From positions 38,529,054-38,593,053 of the forward strand of contig OY744614.1 of assembly GCA_963556255.1 (NCBI GenBank): a stretch of DNA of 64,000 nt, read 5' to 3'. How positions within the stretch are numbered: the first letter of the stretch is position 1; each line of letters begins with the position of its first letter. The notes beneath the pieces are model-generated. The model did no database searches. It was not told the origin of the DNA and saw only the letters and a list, made by a program, of their open reading frames with translations. The DNA comes from Allolobophora icterica. Lineage: Eukaryota > Annelida > Clitellata > Crassiclitellata > Lumbricidae. This document shows, in pieces, positions 1 to 11,700 of the stretch. Position numbers and translations under genes: made by a program.

Positions 1-345
1 GGGGGATGGACGCCCCTGCCTATACCTAAAGCCGGCGCTGATCTTACCCGATCAATTCCTTGAAAAATGAAGAGGGTCGAGACCATACTGTCGCTTTATA
101 AAAAAAATGCGTTTACATTTACATTTACTGCTTGGCGACAAACTTCATATTAAGAATTTCTATTCTGTTCTGATAATATGTAGACTTCGTAGACGAAGGT
201 CTTTAGGTCTAATGCTCCTATTCACAGGCTGACACGATTGTCATCGTTTGCCTGAAATTGTAAATTGAAACGTGCAAGGGACTGATGGATGACAAGCGCA
301 AAGTATCGATCTGCTCAAAGCGTCACTAAGTTGTAGAGTAAGAGC

Positions 346-831
346 CAGGGTGAGAATTGTCGGGGCTTGGGGTTCAACCCCTAACACTGGCGTAAACCTG
401 TTCATAATAATGGGGAATTTGGTCATTCATTCTACACTTGTTGCATTGGGTGTAGGCTACAGTCCATCTCATTTATTGGGGGGCACGTGCCCCGGCTGCC
501 CCCAAGAGTCTATGCCTATGACCCCTAGTCTTTCTTATGACCCCCAGTTAAATCTTCACTGCACACCCCAGGGGATCGTTTTCAACCCCTCAGTTGTGCT
601 AATGTAATTTAGCATTATTTGACTCTGAGTCTCTGACAAAGAGAAAGAATTTCTATGGTGTATCATGTATGCATTTTTGAATTTTTTCAACAAAGAATTG
701 ATTTTGATTCAAGTCTGACTTGCAAAACTGCTAGCGTTGAAATCAGCTGCTTTCAAATTTCGTTGACATCAGTTTGCAAAATAGGGATAAAATGTTCAGC
801 CCTCCAGTCTTTATTCTACAATTCTACACTG
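346..831. mobile_element. MITE family C, copy 1
   Basis: Starts CAGGGTGAGAATTGT and ends ACAATTCTACACTG; flanks GTAAGAGC and ATAAGAGC (one mismatch). Interior matches the copies at 14763, 22113, 38264 and 45475. Confidence 0.75.
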
Positions 832-952
832 ATAAGAGCTGACACTGTGAATAACAAAAACAATAGAGGGATATCGACAAACGATCCAAAATTACTTAGG
901 CCTACCTACCGTAGTCCTGTGTACATTGACTTTATACTGAGAAGTTCTAATC

Positions 953-1243
953 TACATACATACATACATACATACATACATACATACATACATACATACA
1001 TACATACATACATACATACATACATACATACATACATACATACATACATACATACATACATACATACATACATACATACATACATACATACATACATACA
1101 TACATACATACATACATACATACATACATACATACATACATACATACATACATACATACATACATACATACATACATACATACATACATACATACATACA
1201 TACATACATACATACATACACACATACATACATACATACATAC
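953..1243. repeat. (TACA)n microsatellite
   Basis: About 290 bp of almost perfect TACA units. Open in all frames, giving false Tyr-Ile-His-Thr and Met-Tyr-Val-Cys proteins. Confidence 0.97.
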
Positions 1244-1920
1244 ATGCAAATAGATATAATTATACATACATGAATACATATTATGCACACATACACAAAT
1301 TCATACACTAACCGATAGTGCGTATCATGAGAAAGAGAAGACTTGCGACAACGATGATCAGGCGAATGCATCTTCCGACTTCAGATCCTCGGAACAGACA
1401 ACAACGTAAACCTCTTGAGATAAAGCTCAGTCCGTACTTCCTCATCTTTTCCCAGAGCAATTAGCAATTAATTAATTAGCGAGCCTGTTTACCTAAAAAC
1501 TGGGCTGCTGTAACGCTTATCCAACAAATCTTCAACTAAAACCGTCTTCCTGCCGACCTCACAAGCAACTACGAACATCTGCTACGGTAGTCACAGTGCA
1601 CGCATCTTCTTGCGTGGATAAAACGACAAGTTTGTCGACCGACAATATATTAAGAACATTCAATGCATCTTGTGGCCATTCAGGTACCAAATTTAGTCGG
1701 TTATTTTATAGCAATCATACGAGAGTATGTGCTTAAAGACTGTCTATTCCAATCGATCTCTAGTCGAACGCTGCTCTTTATGTCCACACGACTCCGAAGA
1801 GCGAAAAGAATGACGTTAAGAAACCTTTGCATCTGCCAACTGAATATGCTTTATACCTGCGTTCGATCAATAAACCGAAGAAATTTCAGCGTCGTCTCCG
1901 AAGAAGTTATCGACATTTGA

Positions 1921-2530
1921 TGAACAACTGACGATTTGAAGTCGATGTAGGCCTACCAACTTACAGGTAATTTTGTTTAGATGTCAGCGCGTCAGGTGAT
2001 GGCCCAGGTGATGGCCCGGAGCCTAACGCGTCGAGTGAGAGCTGGGTTTGAATCCTGAGTAGTTGATTCGTGTTCAGTGAACGTGGATCGATTTGTTGAT
2101 GACACGAAACGTTCAAATTCATCGATTTAAATCAACCGACGCGATCAAGTCTCGCTTCGTCGCCAATTAGACAGACACGCACGACAGATCAACCGTGACC
2201 TCTGTGAGTGTGTAGGCCTATATGCGTGTACGAAGTGGCTAGACTCAACCGGATCCCGTTGGATCTGATATCCGGAACCTCTGATCTGAGATCCGCCATC
2301 TGACCTATATGAGATTTGTCACTAAAGAGGAGACCCGTCACCTGAATGTATTATTCTTCGCAATTATGCAGTGTCCAAGGATTTTTGATGTATCCGAATA
2401 TTACTATTACTGTTGTTAAATTTGTTACTCGCGCAAGGTCACGTCTAAATGTGAATCTGGGGCGTGGAGGAGCGAGGAGCCCTAAAGGCCTATCAGTAGG
2501 CTATCAGAGTAGAGTCATTAGACCAATGTG
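1921..2530. other. No gene seen
   Basis: Low-complexity-free sequence with a possible degenerate tRNA-like head near 2010-2055 (GAGAGCTGGGTTTGAATCCTG). Open frames are short and unsupported. The interval 1244-1920 likewise shows nothing I can name. Confidence 0.4.
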
Positions 2531-2727
2531 TTATCTTTGTTTCGCGTGCCAGGGCCACTCTGGCTCATCCTAGATCTTTTGTCAATATAGGCCCTCCATG
2601 TGGAATGCTCTTCCTTCCCCTTCTACGTGCAACTATATACTTTCTGGTTATCTTCCTACATCCCTCTCCGTTCTTAAAGCGTTTTTCTTGTCTCTGGGTC
2701 TTTGCACTGGGAATACTACTGAATAAC
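2530..2727 (+). mobile_element. Degenerate LINE C-terminal fragment
   Basis: Reads, with frame changes, as the end of a LINE reverse transcriptase: ARATLAHPRSF, MWNALPSPSTCNY, LSVLKAFFLSLGLCTGN. Matches the position of the RTSLAQSRSF...LWNELPP end in the 19.9-kb copy. Confidence 0.45.
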
Positions 2728-2729
2728 CG

Positions 2730-3177
2730 CAGCTGTGATCTAGGGGGGACGAGGGGGACAAGCCCCCACCTTTAGGAGTGGGGGGACACGCCATACATTT
2801 GTCCCCCAAATTTTGAAGAAACACGAAAAAGGCGAGGAAATGTAATTGCGCGTGAGGGTTTAACCAGCATTTTTGACGAGATGCGGTAAAAAGTCAATGT
2901 TTCAGCAGAAGTGTCCCCCGAAAATTAAGAGAAAGCAAGAAGAAATGCGTAAAAAGTAACGAAATTTATTGGGGAAGAAATGAGCAGGGGACGAAATTTA
3001 GTAGATGAATTCAACAACTTTTTGGAGATGAGTTCGTAGAAAAGTCATCAAGTTTTTGTGGAGATGAATTCCTATAAAAGTTAAGAAATTTTTTGGGACA
3101 CGAATTTCAAAAAAAGGTCATCGACCAGACCGTGGCCGATTTTGTCCCCCACCTCTCAGACAAGATCGCCGCCACTG
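2730..3177. mobile_element. MITE family E-like element
   Basis: Starts CAGCTGTGATCTAGGGGGG and ends CAAGATCGCCGCCACTG; the first 60 bp resemble the 40.6-kb element. No TSD found, so the left boundary is approximate. Confidence 0.5.
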
Positions 3178-3629
3178 ACATAGGCCTATAGTCATCTTTG
3201 TGTAACATCGAGGGAAACGTGTCGAAGTACCCGTGTTAAGCGGAAATAATGGAGAACAATCTGTATCTGGTTAGTAAGCTTATATTATAACCGTCGTAAG
3301 CTGCGTTTATGCATGCATGGCTGGACGTGACATATTGTATAAATCGCTGTCTCTGATTGCCATCTTCATACAGAGACATACCCACTCAGGTGGTAGCTGA
3401 TTGGGTAGTTTGTCTGTGCATGCAATACATACAATACAACAGCTGCTCTGCCTCTCTGGTCTCTCTGGCAACCGGACTCAGACCTCCAGTGGATATCGAC
3501 CTCTGGGCAACCCCTCGGATACCACAAGTGGTGATATCATCTTCTTCAAATATCACTTAGCTTTAAAGTGGCGCTTTAGAAAATTGGAGCTTACGGTTAC
3601 GATTGCATGCAGGTATGCTTACATACATA

Positions 3630-4075
3630 CATACGTGTTCTGAATGCGGCTGCCAGGCTCATTGCCCGTTTTCTCGCTTCTCTCACATAACTACCTTTAT
3701 GACTGATGTACTTCACTGGCTTCCTGTTGCTTCCCGCATCCAATACAAGGTCCTTCTCCTGGTCTCTAGGACTCAACTGGGAAAAGCTCCTAAATACCTC
3801 TGTGACCTAATGCGTAAACCTCTAACTGCTCTCTCTACCCGCCCTCTTCGGTCTGCTGACCGCCTTGATCTACTTGTCCCTCGCGCAAGGACTTCGATGG
3901 CTCAGCATCGTGCTTTTGCCATCCTTGGCCCTTCCTTATGAAATGACCTGCTCTCCGTAGCAAGATATTGCTTAGGATCTCGCCCTCTTCTCTCCTCTGC
4001 CTAAAGACCTTTCTTTTCCCTCGGGACTGACACGCTGGGAGCGCCTCTGAATAGTCTATAGTATAGACTATTCTA
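3630..4075 (+). mobile_element. CR1/L2 LINE 3' fragment
   Basis: Translation in one frame gives NAAARLIARF-like text, then HITTFMTDVLHWLPVASRIQ, APKYLCDLMRKP and SADRLDLLVPRARTSMAQHR, the same family as the 19.9-kb LINE. An in-frame stop follows near 3941 and the terminal stem (GGGAGCGCCTCTGAATAG) is kept. It is followed by the tail (GATAA)n at 4107-4168. Confidence 0.8.
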
Positions 4076-4106
4076 TACTGTGAGAGGTGCTTTATAAATA
4101 ATCATA

Positions 4107-4346
4107 TAAGATAAGATAAGATAAGATAAGATAAGATAAGATAAGATAAGATAAGATAAGATAAGATACATACATACATACATACATACATACATACATA
4201 CATACATACATACATACATACATACATACATACATACATACATACATACATACATACATACATACATACATACATACATACATACATACATACATACATA
4301 CATACATACATGCATACATACATACATACATACATACATACATACG
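4107..4346. repeat. (GATAA)n then (CATA)n microsatellites
   Basis: A LINE tail of about twelve GATAA units (to 4168) followed directly by about 178 bp of CATA units. Confidence 0.95.
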
Positions 4347-4710
4347 TGGGTCATTATCCGAAATATCAGTACTGTTGTGTTGCTAGTCAGCTATCTTTTA
4401 CGGCTGATTGTTTGATTGCCTGTGACACTGACATTTACTTGCTTAAAAAGTTGAAAAGTTAACAAATCATAATATTCGTGGCCAGATTTAAAATTCGTTA
4501 AAATTCGTGAAATATTGACATTCTTAAAATGCGAATTCTTGAACTATAGATATTATTTGATGACCATATCTTGAATATAGTGACCGCATCTATAAGCTAT
4601 TGGCTTTCATTCCACTCCTGTTGCTCGATACTCAGAAGCTTTGATTGTAAATTGTTACTTTTGGGACACTAATTAAACGTCCGTGATTTTAAACAGATTT
4701 TTCGAATGTC

Positions 4711-5878
4711 TCAGATCTGGTAGCCGAGATGCTTGAGAACTCTGAAGCAGTGTTGAGTCATTTCTCGTCTTTCTTCGTCGCTGACTTTCGACCTCCATTT
4801 CGATATGTGTTCTTTACTGTTAAGCCTTCGTATACCGAAGATTCCGTCATAGGTCCCGGCGTTCAGCGTCTCGTTAACCCAACGATCGAATCCTTCCGGA
4901 ACCTCACTCGAAAATTGGCTGTACATCCGCGTCGCTGTTCCATGCGGATTCAAAAGGAAGTCCTCGTATCGGAGGGTTAAGGTAGACCCCGGATATCGTC
5001 TTTCCAAACGCCTCTTCGCTTCCAGATCGTCCCACATGCGCCGACACAGAAACTCAGACTCGTTCACCGCGGTCCAGTTACTGGTCCTGAGGTACGTCTG
5101 CAAGGTAAGAGGATCGGCCCTTGAAACTGCTATTGCCCTAGGGTCTCTGACGTAGAAGACGACGTGGACATCCGGCATCCGTTGGATTAGGGGTTCTAGG
5201 TCAGACATAGATGCCCGATGGATTCCCGCCACCACAAGCTTGGCCTGTGAACATCTGAAGCTGAGAACATCTCGACACGATATCGTGTGCTCGTCGAGAA
5301 AACGCATGTACCAGGCGGCATTGAAAAACTCGAAGAATTTGTCCTGGATGGTTCTACAGCGATTCTCAGACTCGAAATGCGGAGGGCTCGACGTCATCGT
5401 CATAGTCTGAAAGTCATATTCGTCCTCACCCGTTACTTCATCCAAGAATTCCACTTCACTGGCGTTCACTTGTAGTTTCCAGAAGTCTCCACACAATCCC
5501 ATAACGGATCTTCGAAGTTCGCTATCTTCCAACTGGTCAATGTAGCTCTGAAAAATGTCCACCTGTCTTTCGCCTCTAAGCATTTGCGCTGATTCCATCA
5601 TCCGAAGGAACCGGAAGACATCTCGGCATCGGACGATTTTCAGGTCTGACGATTCGGCGTCGAATTCGATTGCCTCACAGGCGGAAGTCGGAAGCAGTTG
5701 TCTTAGGCGAAACATCGAAACGTCTAGGCCCTTCATGCAGTCCCAGAACCCCTTCAAGGCCTTCGACACCGAGATGAACCGATGGCTCAAGGTTTCAAGA
5801 GGCAGGCGCCCCGAGTTGCAGTTTAATAGATCCTCCAGGTAGATCGTCATTGCAAGGCGTTTTTCTTTGTCGACTGTT
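4711..5878 (-). CDS. Sulfotransferase terminal catalytic exon, third tandem copy (4c)
   Basis: An intact third copy of the terminal exon, open from the acceptor cgttgcag above 5878 to the stop at 4711. It carries the same landmarks as 4a: GIHRASM, VFYVRDPRAIAVSR, NWTAVNESE, and C-terminal LGYQI. The entry phase is the same as 4a, so splicing from gene A exon 3 directly to 4c would keep frame and give about 535 residues. No separate copies of exons 1-3 lie between 4c and 4a, so 4c either serves as an alternative last exon of gene A or is a silent duplicate. The open frame reads a few codons past the acceptor into the intron; that extension is not conserved in the other genes and I do not count it as coding. 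Confidence 0.7.
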
Positions 5879-6381
5879 CTGCAACGATAAGATGCTTTAT
5901 GCATGGGTGACGGTGTAAAGACTTCAAGCTACCCCTTTTTTCAAGTTACCCCCGGTAATCTGAAATCGATTTCATATTACCCCATTCTCCCCCAGATAGT
6001 CTGAACACGATTTCAAGTAACCCCAGCGCTGTTCACATCACCCATATCTGATTATCTTACTATTCAAATCGGAACTGCGCCAACATCATGACATTTCTCA
6101 TACATAAATTCACGAGTGAAAGAATCATAGTTAACATAGTATTTTTCACACCGTAAAACACTCACCAGAGCCTGATTATTTAGCCCTACCTACATCACGA
6201 AGTCTGTAGTGATGTAGATATAACTTGATAAACATATCTTAGAATTAGTTACCGGATCTAGTATAAGCTATTAGCTTTCATCACCATTCTGTTTCTGTGT
6301 TCTCAGAAGCTTTGATTGTAAATTGTTACTTTTGGGACAATAATAAAACGTCCGTGATTTTAAACAGATTTTTCGAATGTC

Positions 6382-7532
6382 TCAGATCTGGTAGCCGAGA
6401 TGCTTGAGAACTCTGAAGCAGTGTTGAGTCATTTCTCGTCTTTCTTCATCACTGACTTTCGACGTCCATTTCGATATGTGTTCCTTGCTGTTTAGCCTTC
6501 GTATACCAAAGATTCCGTCATAGGTTCCTGCGTTCAGCGTCTCGTTAACCCACCGATCGAATCCTTCTGGAACCTTCCTCGATAATTGGCTGTACATCCG
6601 CGTCACGGTTCCACGAGGATCCAGAAGAAAGTCCTCGAATCGTCGGGTTAAGATAGACCCCGGATATCGTCTTTCCAAACGCTTCTTCGCTTCCAGATCG
6701 TCCCACATGCGCCGACACAGAAACTCAGACTCGTTCACCGCGGTCCAGTTACTGGAATTGAGGTACGTCTGCATGGTAAGAGGATCTGCCCTTGAAACTG
6801 CTATTGCCCTAGGGTCTCTAGGATGTGGACACTCGGCATCCGTTGGATTAGGGGTTCTAGGTCAGACATAGATGCCCGATGGATTCCTGCCACCACAAGC
6901 TTGGCCTTGGAACAACTAATGTTGACAACTTCTCGACACGACATCGTGTGCTCGTCGAGAAAACGCATGTACCAGGCGGCATTGAAAAACTCAGAGAATT
7001 TGTCCTGGATGGTTCTACAGCGATTCTCAGACTCGAAAGGCGTAGGGCTCGTCATCGTCGTCTGAAAGTCGTATTCTTCATCACCCGTTACTTCATACAA
7101 GAACTCCACTTCACTGGCGTCCATTTGTAGTTTCCAGAAGTCTCCACATAATTCCATAACGGATCTGCGAAGTTCGCTATCTTCCAACTGGTCAATGTAG
7201 CTCTGAAAATGTCCACCTGTCTTTCGCCTCTAAGCATTTGCGCTGAAGGCATCATCCGAAGGAACCGGAAGACATCTCGGCAGCGGACGATTTTCAGGTC
7301 TGACGATTCGGCGTCGAATTCGACTACCTCACAGGAGGAAGTCGGAACCAGTTGTCTTAGGCGAAACATGGAAACGTCTAGGCCTTTCATGCAGTCCCAG
7401 AAGTCCTTCAAGGCCTTCGACACCGAGATGAACCGATGGCTCAAGGTTTCAAGAGGCAGGCGCCCCGAGTTGCAGTTTAATAGATCCTCCAGGTAGTTCG
7501 TCATTGCAAGGCGTTTTTCTTTGTCGACTGTT
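6382..7532 (-). pseudogene. Broken copy of sulfotransferase terminal exon (4b)
   Basis: Middle of three tandem copies of the gene A terminal exon. The splice acceptor (cgttgcag) and the start and end of the coding sequence match 4a and 4c, but a single A is missing in an A-run near 7206, and about 10 nt are missing near 6820, exactly where the working copies encode the VFY-RDP phosphate-binding loop. Both changes shift the frame, so the open stretches 7558-7088, 7187-6801 and 6774-6382 lie in different frames. The copy therefore cannot encode a working catalytic domain as written. Its nucleotide identity to 4a and 4c is high, so the damage is recent or the copy has been homogenised by conversion. 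Confidence 0.85.
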
Positions 7533-8041
7533 CTGCAACGATAAGATGCTTTATGCATGGGTGACGGTGTAAAGACTTCAAGCTACCCCTTTTTTCAAGT
7601 TATCCCCCGGTAATCTGAAATCGATTTCATATTACCCCATTCTCCCCCGGGTAGTCTGAACACGATTTCAAGTAACCCCTGCGCTGTTCACATTAGCCAT
7701 ATCCGATTATCTTACTATTCAAATCGGAACTGCGCCTCTTATCATGAAATTTCTCATACATAAATTCACGTATGAAAGAATCATAGTTAACAAAGTATTT
7801 TTCACACCGCAAAACAGTCACCATGCAGAACCTGATTATTCAGCCCTACCCACATCACGAAGTCTGTAGTGATGTAGATATAACTTGATAAACATATCTT
7901 AGAAATATTTACCGGATCAAGCAAAAGCTATTAGCTTTCATCACAAGTCTCTTTCTCTGTTCTCAGAAGCTTTGATTGTAAATTGTTACTTTTGGGACAA
8001 TAATTAAACGTGTGTGATTTTAAACAGATTTTTCGAATATC

Positions 8042-9206
8042 TCAGATCTGGTAGCCGAGATGCTTGAGAACTCTGAAGCAGTGTTGAGTCATTTCTCGTC
8101 TTTCTTCGTCGCTGACTTTCGACCTCCATTTCGATATGTGTTCTTTACTGTTAAGCCTTCGTATACCGAAGATTCCGTCAGAGGTTCCTGCGTTCAGCGT
8201 CTCGTTAAGCAACCGATCGAATCCTTCCGGAACCTTCCTCGAAAATTGGCTGTACATCCGCGTCACGGTTCCACGAGGATCCAGAACAAAGTCCTCGTAT
8301 CGTAGGGTTAAGATAGACCCCGGATATCGTCTCTCAAGACGCCCCTTCGCTTCCAGATCGTCCCACATACGGCGACACAGAAACTCAGACTCGTTCACCG
8401 CGGTCCAGTTACTGGAATTGAGGTACGTCTGCATGGTAAGAGGATCGGCTCTTGAAACTGCTATTGCCCTAGGGTCTCTGATATAGAAGACGACGTGGAC
8501 ATCCGGCATCCGTTGGATTAGGGGTTCCAGGTCAGACATAGATGCCCGATGTATTCCCGCCACCACAAGCTTGGCCTGTGAACATCTGAAGCTGAGAACT
8601 TCTCGACACGGCATCCTGTGCTCGTTGAGAAAACGCATGTACCAGGCGGCATTGTAAAACTCAGAGAATTTGTCCTGGATGGTTCTACAGCGATTCTCAG
8701 ACTCGAAATGTGGAGGGGTCGTCGTCATCGTCGTATGAAAGTCGTATTCTTCATCACCCGTTACTTCATCAAAGAACTCCACTTCACTGGCGTCCACTTG
8801 TAGTTTCCAGAAGTCTCCACACAATCCCATAACGGATCTTCGAAGTTCGCTATCTTCCAACTGATCAAGATAACTCATAAATATGTCCATCCCACTGTCT
8901 TCTCTATGAAGTTGCGCTGAACGCAGACTCCGAAGGAACCGGAAGACATCTTGGCATCGGACGACTTTCAGGTCTGACGATTCGGCGTCGAATTCGATTG
9001 CCTCACAGGCGGAAGTCGGAAGCAGTTGTCTTAGGCGAAACATAGAAACGCCCAGTTTCTTCGTGCACTCCCAGAACCCCTTCAAGGCCCTCGAAACCGA
9101 TATGTACCGGTGACTCTTGGTTTCAAGAGGCAGACGTCCGGAGTTGCAGTTTAGTAGATCCTCCAGGTAGTTCGTCATTGCAAGGCGTTTTTCTTTGTCG
9201 ACTGCT
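8042..9206 (-). CDS. Sulfotransferase gene A, terminal catalytic exon 4a
   Basis: Last coding exon of gene A, a predicted carbohydrate 6-O-sulfotransferase that would move sulfate from PAPS to a sugar hydroxyl in the Golgi. The acceptor is cgttgcag just above 9206; the first base completes an Arg codon begun in exon 3, and the frame runs open to the stop at 8042. Seen: a Trp/Tyr-rich stretch FNAAWYMRFL-like, then VVAGIHRASM, then the 3'-phosphate-binding motif VFYIRDPRAIAVSR, then NWTAVNESE with N-glycosylation sequons, and a C-terminus ending LGYQI. With exons 1-3 the product is about 534 residues, slightly longer than typical CHST1-7 enzymes. Family assignment rests on the RDPRA motif and the LGY-type end; acceptor sugar is unknown. 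Nearest in the window are exon 4 of genes B and C and two further copies downstream (4b, 4c). Confidence 0.85.
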
Positions 9207-9249
9207 CTGCAACGATAGGATGCTTTTTATGCATGGGTGAGAGTGTAAC

Positions 9250-9940
9250 GTGTGACTTCAAGCTATGCCCCCTCTTTCAAGTTACTTCCCGGTAATCTGA
9301 AATCGATTTCATATTATACCCACTGGGGGTAACTGAACGCGATTTCAAGTTACCTCTGCGCTGTTCAAATTGCCCCCTATCCGATTTAGCTAAAATGATA
9401 AATTCTTATGCTAACAACTCATGAATGTGTTGATCGAATAAAACACGTTAAACATACAAGACTGAAAATCAGTATCAATATCTGAAAAAATAAAACTATA
9501 CCCGGTACGTGTTAGCTGCCCCACTCCATGATAGCACAAATGAATTATTATAAATAAGCATTTATGGCTGATAGGTATCTCAAAACAATAATACAGGCAG
9601 TTACCATAACATTTGGCTAATGTGCAAGATTTGCATGTTTCACAGTTGATGTAAGTGAATCACAGTGAAAGATAACTTATCGTATACATCATGCACTGGG
9701 GGTAATGAGAGTTTAACGATAAATATTGGCAATTACTATTATTTGACATAGTCGAAATGGGTCCCATAAATTTGAGGGAGTAATTTGAAATCGTAGGAGG
9801 TAATCTGAACGCGATTTCAAGTTAGCCCGAGGGTAGGCCTAACTTGAAATGGATCTCAGATCACCTTCCGATGACCTGAACGCGATTTAAAGTTACCGGA
9901 GTGTAATGTGAAGTGGGGTAATCTGAAATTGCTACACCGG
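9250..9940. repeat. Gene A intron 3 element with repeated GGTAAY-TGAAATCG motifs
   Basis: Both ends hold several copies, in both orientations, of TTGAAATCGCGTTCAGATTA and of the palindrome TGAAATCGATTTCA. The middle (9380-9760) is unique. The same block ends a few tens of bases before exon 4 in gene B (24178-24804) and gene C (35235-35855), and truncated versions precede 4b and 4c. It looks like an old transposon with subterminal repeats; class unknown. Confidence 0.55.
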
Positions 9941-10669
9941 CAAGTGATGGATCAGATTATTATTAAGGAACATTTATATAGCGCCCCTTCAAGGCTATCT
10001 ACTCAGGAGCGCTCCCAGTCCAGCCACGGCTAAAAAGAGTAGTCTTTAAAATAGTATAAAAAGTAGTAGAGTGATCCATAGGGACCAAACGGAGCGCCGA
10101 TGGGGCATGCCCCCACAAAAATTCCAGGACAACAGCATCATTACCCCAATTGAGACTTTAATGGTTTCAATTTTAGTGTGCTTGAGTTTTGATTTTGGCT
10201 AAAACGTTTGAGGGACTTGCAAGGAAACAGTGTTAGTGACTGTCTAAAAGTCTACCATAAGCATATATACTCAAGCCGCAGAAACAAAATTTCTCTTAAA
10301 AGATCTTAAGTCATGGAATAATGGAATAATAAAAGTAGCCTAGACGTAAACGAATGCATGAACATCTGGACCGGCCATTGGCTGTCACTCTGTGGCTGTC
10401 ACTCTGAAAACAGTGCCGAACTCTCAATTGGTCTCGAGTGTTGATTGTTCACTAGGGAGGAAACATTCCATAAGCACTTGAAGTGCGATTTGTGTGGAAT
10501 GATGGAACGGCTTCCTAAGTGAATCAGACGATTCCCATTGGGATGCATCTTCCCAGTTATTGTTATGTTCCAGCTGAGAGTCCCACTACCCTATCCAAAG
10601 TATTTCGTTCCTTGAAACCGAAAAAGAATATGCGCGATCGTTTTAGTATTTATACCTCCAGTTGCCTTT

Positions 10670-10805
10670 CCTCACTTCATTATGTATCTTCATTATGTAT
10701 GTTTATTATATATCTTCATTTTGTATCTTCATTATGTATCTTCATTGTGTATCGTCATTATGTATCACCATTATGCATTGTATGCCATATATCATTGTGT
10801 ATCTT
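10670..10805. repeat. AATGAAGATACAT-type array, gene A intron 3
   Basis: Units of CTTCATTATGTAT about 12-13 bp long just downstream of the exon 3 donor. Matching arrays are in genes B and C. Confidence 0.75.
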
Positions 10806-10878
10806 TTAGTTTGTTGCAGTGTCATCTGTACTTTTGGAGAATGAAATTTCCTATACATAAACTTGTATTCATGCATAC

Positions 10879-11099
10879 CTGCGTGTCTGATTGCTGTGGT
10901 AGAGCAAGCGAAGGGGGTTTGAATAGAACGGCATTCCTGAGTAGTGGGCGTGGAATGCATCGAGTGCCTCGTACCAGAGGATCGTTGTTTGGTGTTCGAT
11001 GTTGAAGACGTGTGAGAAGAGAGTGGAACCACCTCTCATGTACGAGAACAGAACGACTTTCGACACACCGTGGTAGTTTGAAACATTATTCAGCAAGTC
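10879..11099 (-). CDS. Sulfotransferase gene A exon 3 (5'-PAPS-binding loop)
   Basis: 221-nt exon, entry phase 0, exit phase 2. It encodes the 5'-phosphosulfate-binding segment VVLFSYMRGGSTLFSHVF, in the position where CHST1-7 enzymes have an R-[ST]-G-S-[ST] loop; here it is RGGST. The acceptor (cgacag, followed by GACTTGCTG) and donor (GCAG, followed by GTATGC) are conserved in genes B and C, and nearly all substitutions between the three copies are silent or conservative. Without this exon the terminal exon would lack PAPS binding, so the long open frame of exon 4 alone is not the whole gene. Confidence 0.85.
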
Positions 11100-11493
11100 C
11101 TGTCGATATAATACTATTTATTTTAAACATAAAACTCAATATTAAATCATGCAATGAACAATATTATTAATAGTTGAATTCCATATGTGTATATATGTAT
11201 TTTGAAATTTTAGCGCTGAAACATCAGATCTAAATGGATGCGATTTCAGATAAGTTAATGTAAGCTTGAGTTTGCATTGACGCGGTGCAAACGTGATGAA
11301 TCAGCAAGTTTTGGACTTCGCTGTAAATAGGGATTCCAATTATATGCCGGCCTATCGATTCGCAATAACACATCCAACAGTCCCTGATCGATGCTCTTAT
11401 CTCTTCAGCTATTTCTGGCTGTAAATTTGGAATATAACTGGAAGATTGTTTAAAAACGAGGTTACAGTATGCTGATTCCTTTCTCCAAGTTAC

Positions 11494-11609
11494 CTGTCGA
11501 ACTTTTATCCAGTTGTCATCTGGTCCGTCTAAGACATCATTGTCTAGTCTTGATTGGCTTTGTTCTTCCTTTATTAGTCGGTCATTCTTTATTTCCAGTA
11601 GCCCCGCAC
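11494..11609 (-). CDS. Sulfotransferase gene A exon 2 (stem region)
   Basis: 116-nt exon, entry phase 1, exit phase 0, encoding an acidic, Gln/Ser-rich linker (GLLEIKNDRLIKEEQSQSR...) between the membrane anchor and catalytic domain. The acceptor is cttactag followed by GTGCGGGG, the donor CGACAG followed by GTAACT. The reading frame is kept in genes B and C although residues differ, which supports coding status. The upstream intron end carries units of a 27-bp repeat. This is the most divergent exon, as expected for a stem. Confidence 0.75.
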
Positions 11610-11611
11610 CT

Positions 11612-11700
11612 AGTAAGTGCCAATTACACAAGACACTAGACAGGTGCCAATTACAACATACACTATGCATGTGCCAATTGCAACAGACATTAAATATGTA
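11612..11700 (-). repeat. 27-bp minisatellite, gene A (three units)
   Basis: Three units (GTGCCAATTACAAC... on the plus strand) next to the exon 2 acceptor, the shortest of the three arrays. Confidence 0.75.

Noticed and set aside
655..1371. Long open frames of Tyr-Ile-His-Thr and Met-Tyr-Val-Cys repeats on both strands
   Set aside because: They are translations of a (TACA)n microsatellite, which is open in several frames because the repeat has no stop codons.
5880..5904. Start codon of the long 4c open frame (MHKASYRC)
   Set aside because: Lies upstream of the conserved acceptor and is not open in genes B and C; the exon starts at 5878.
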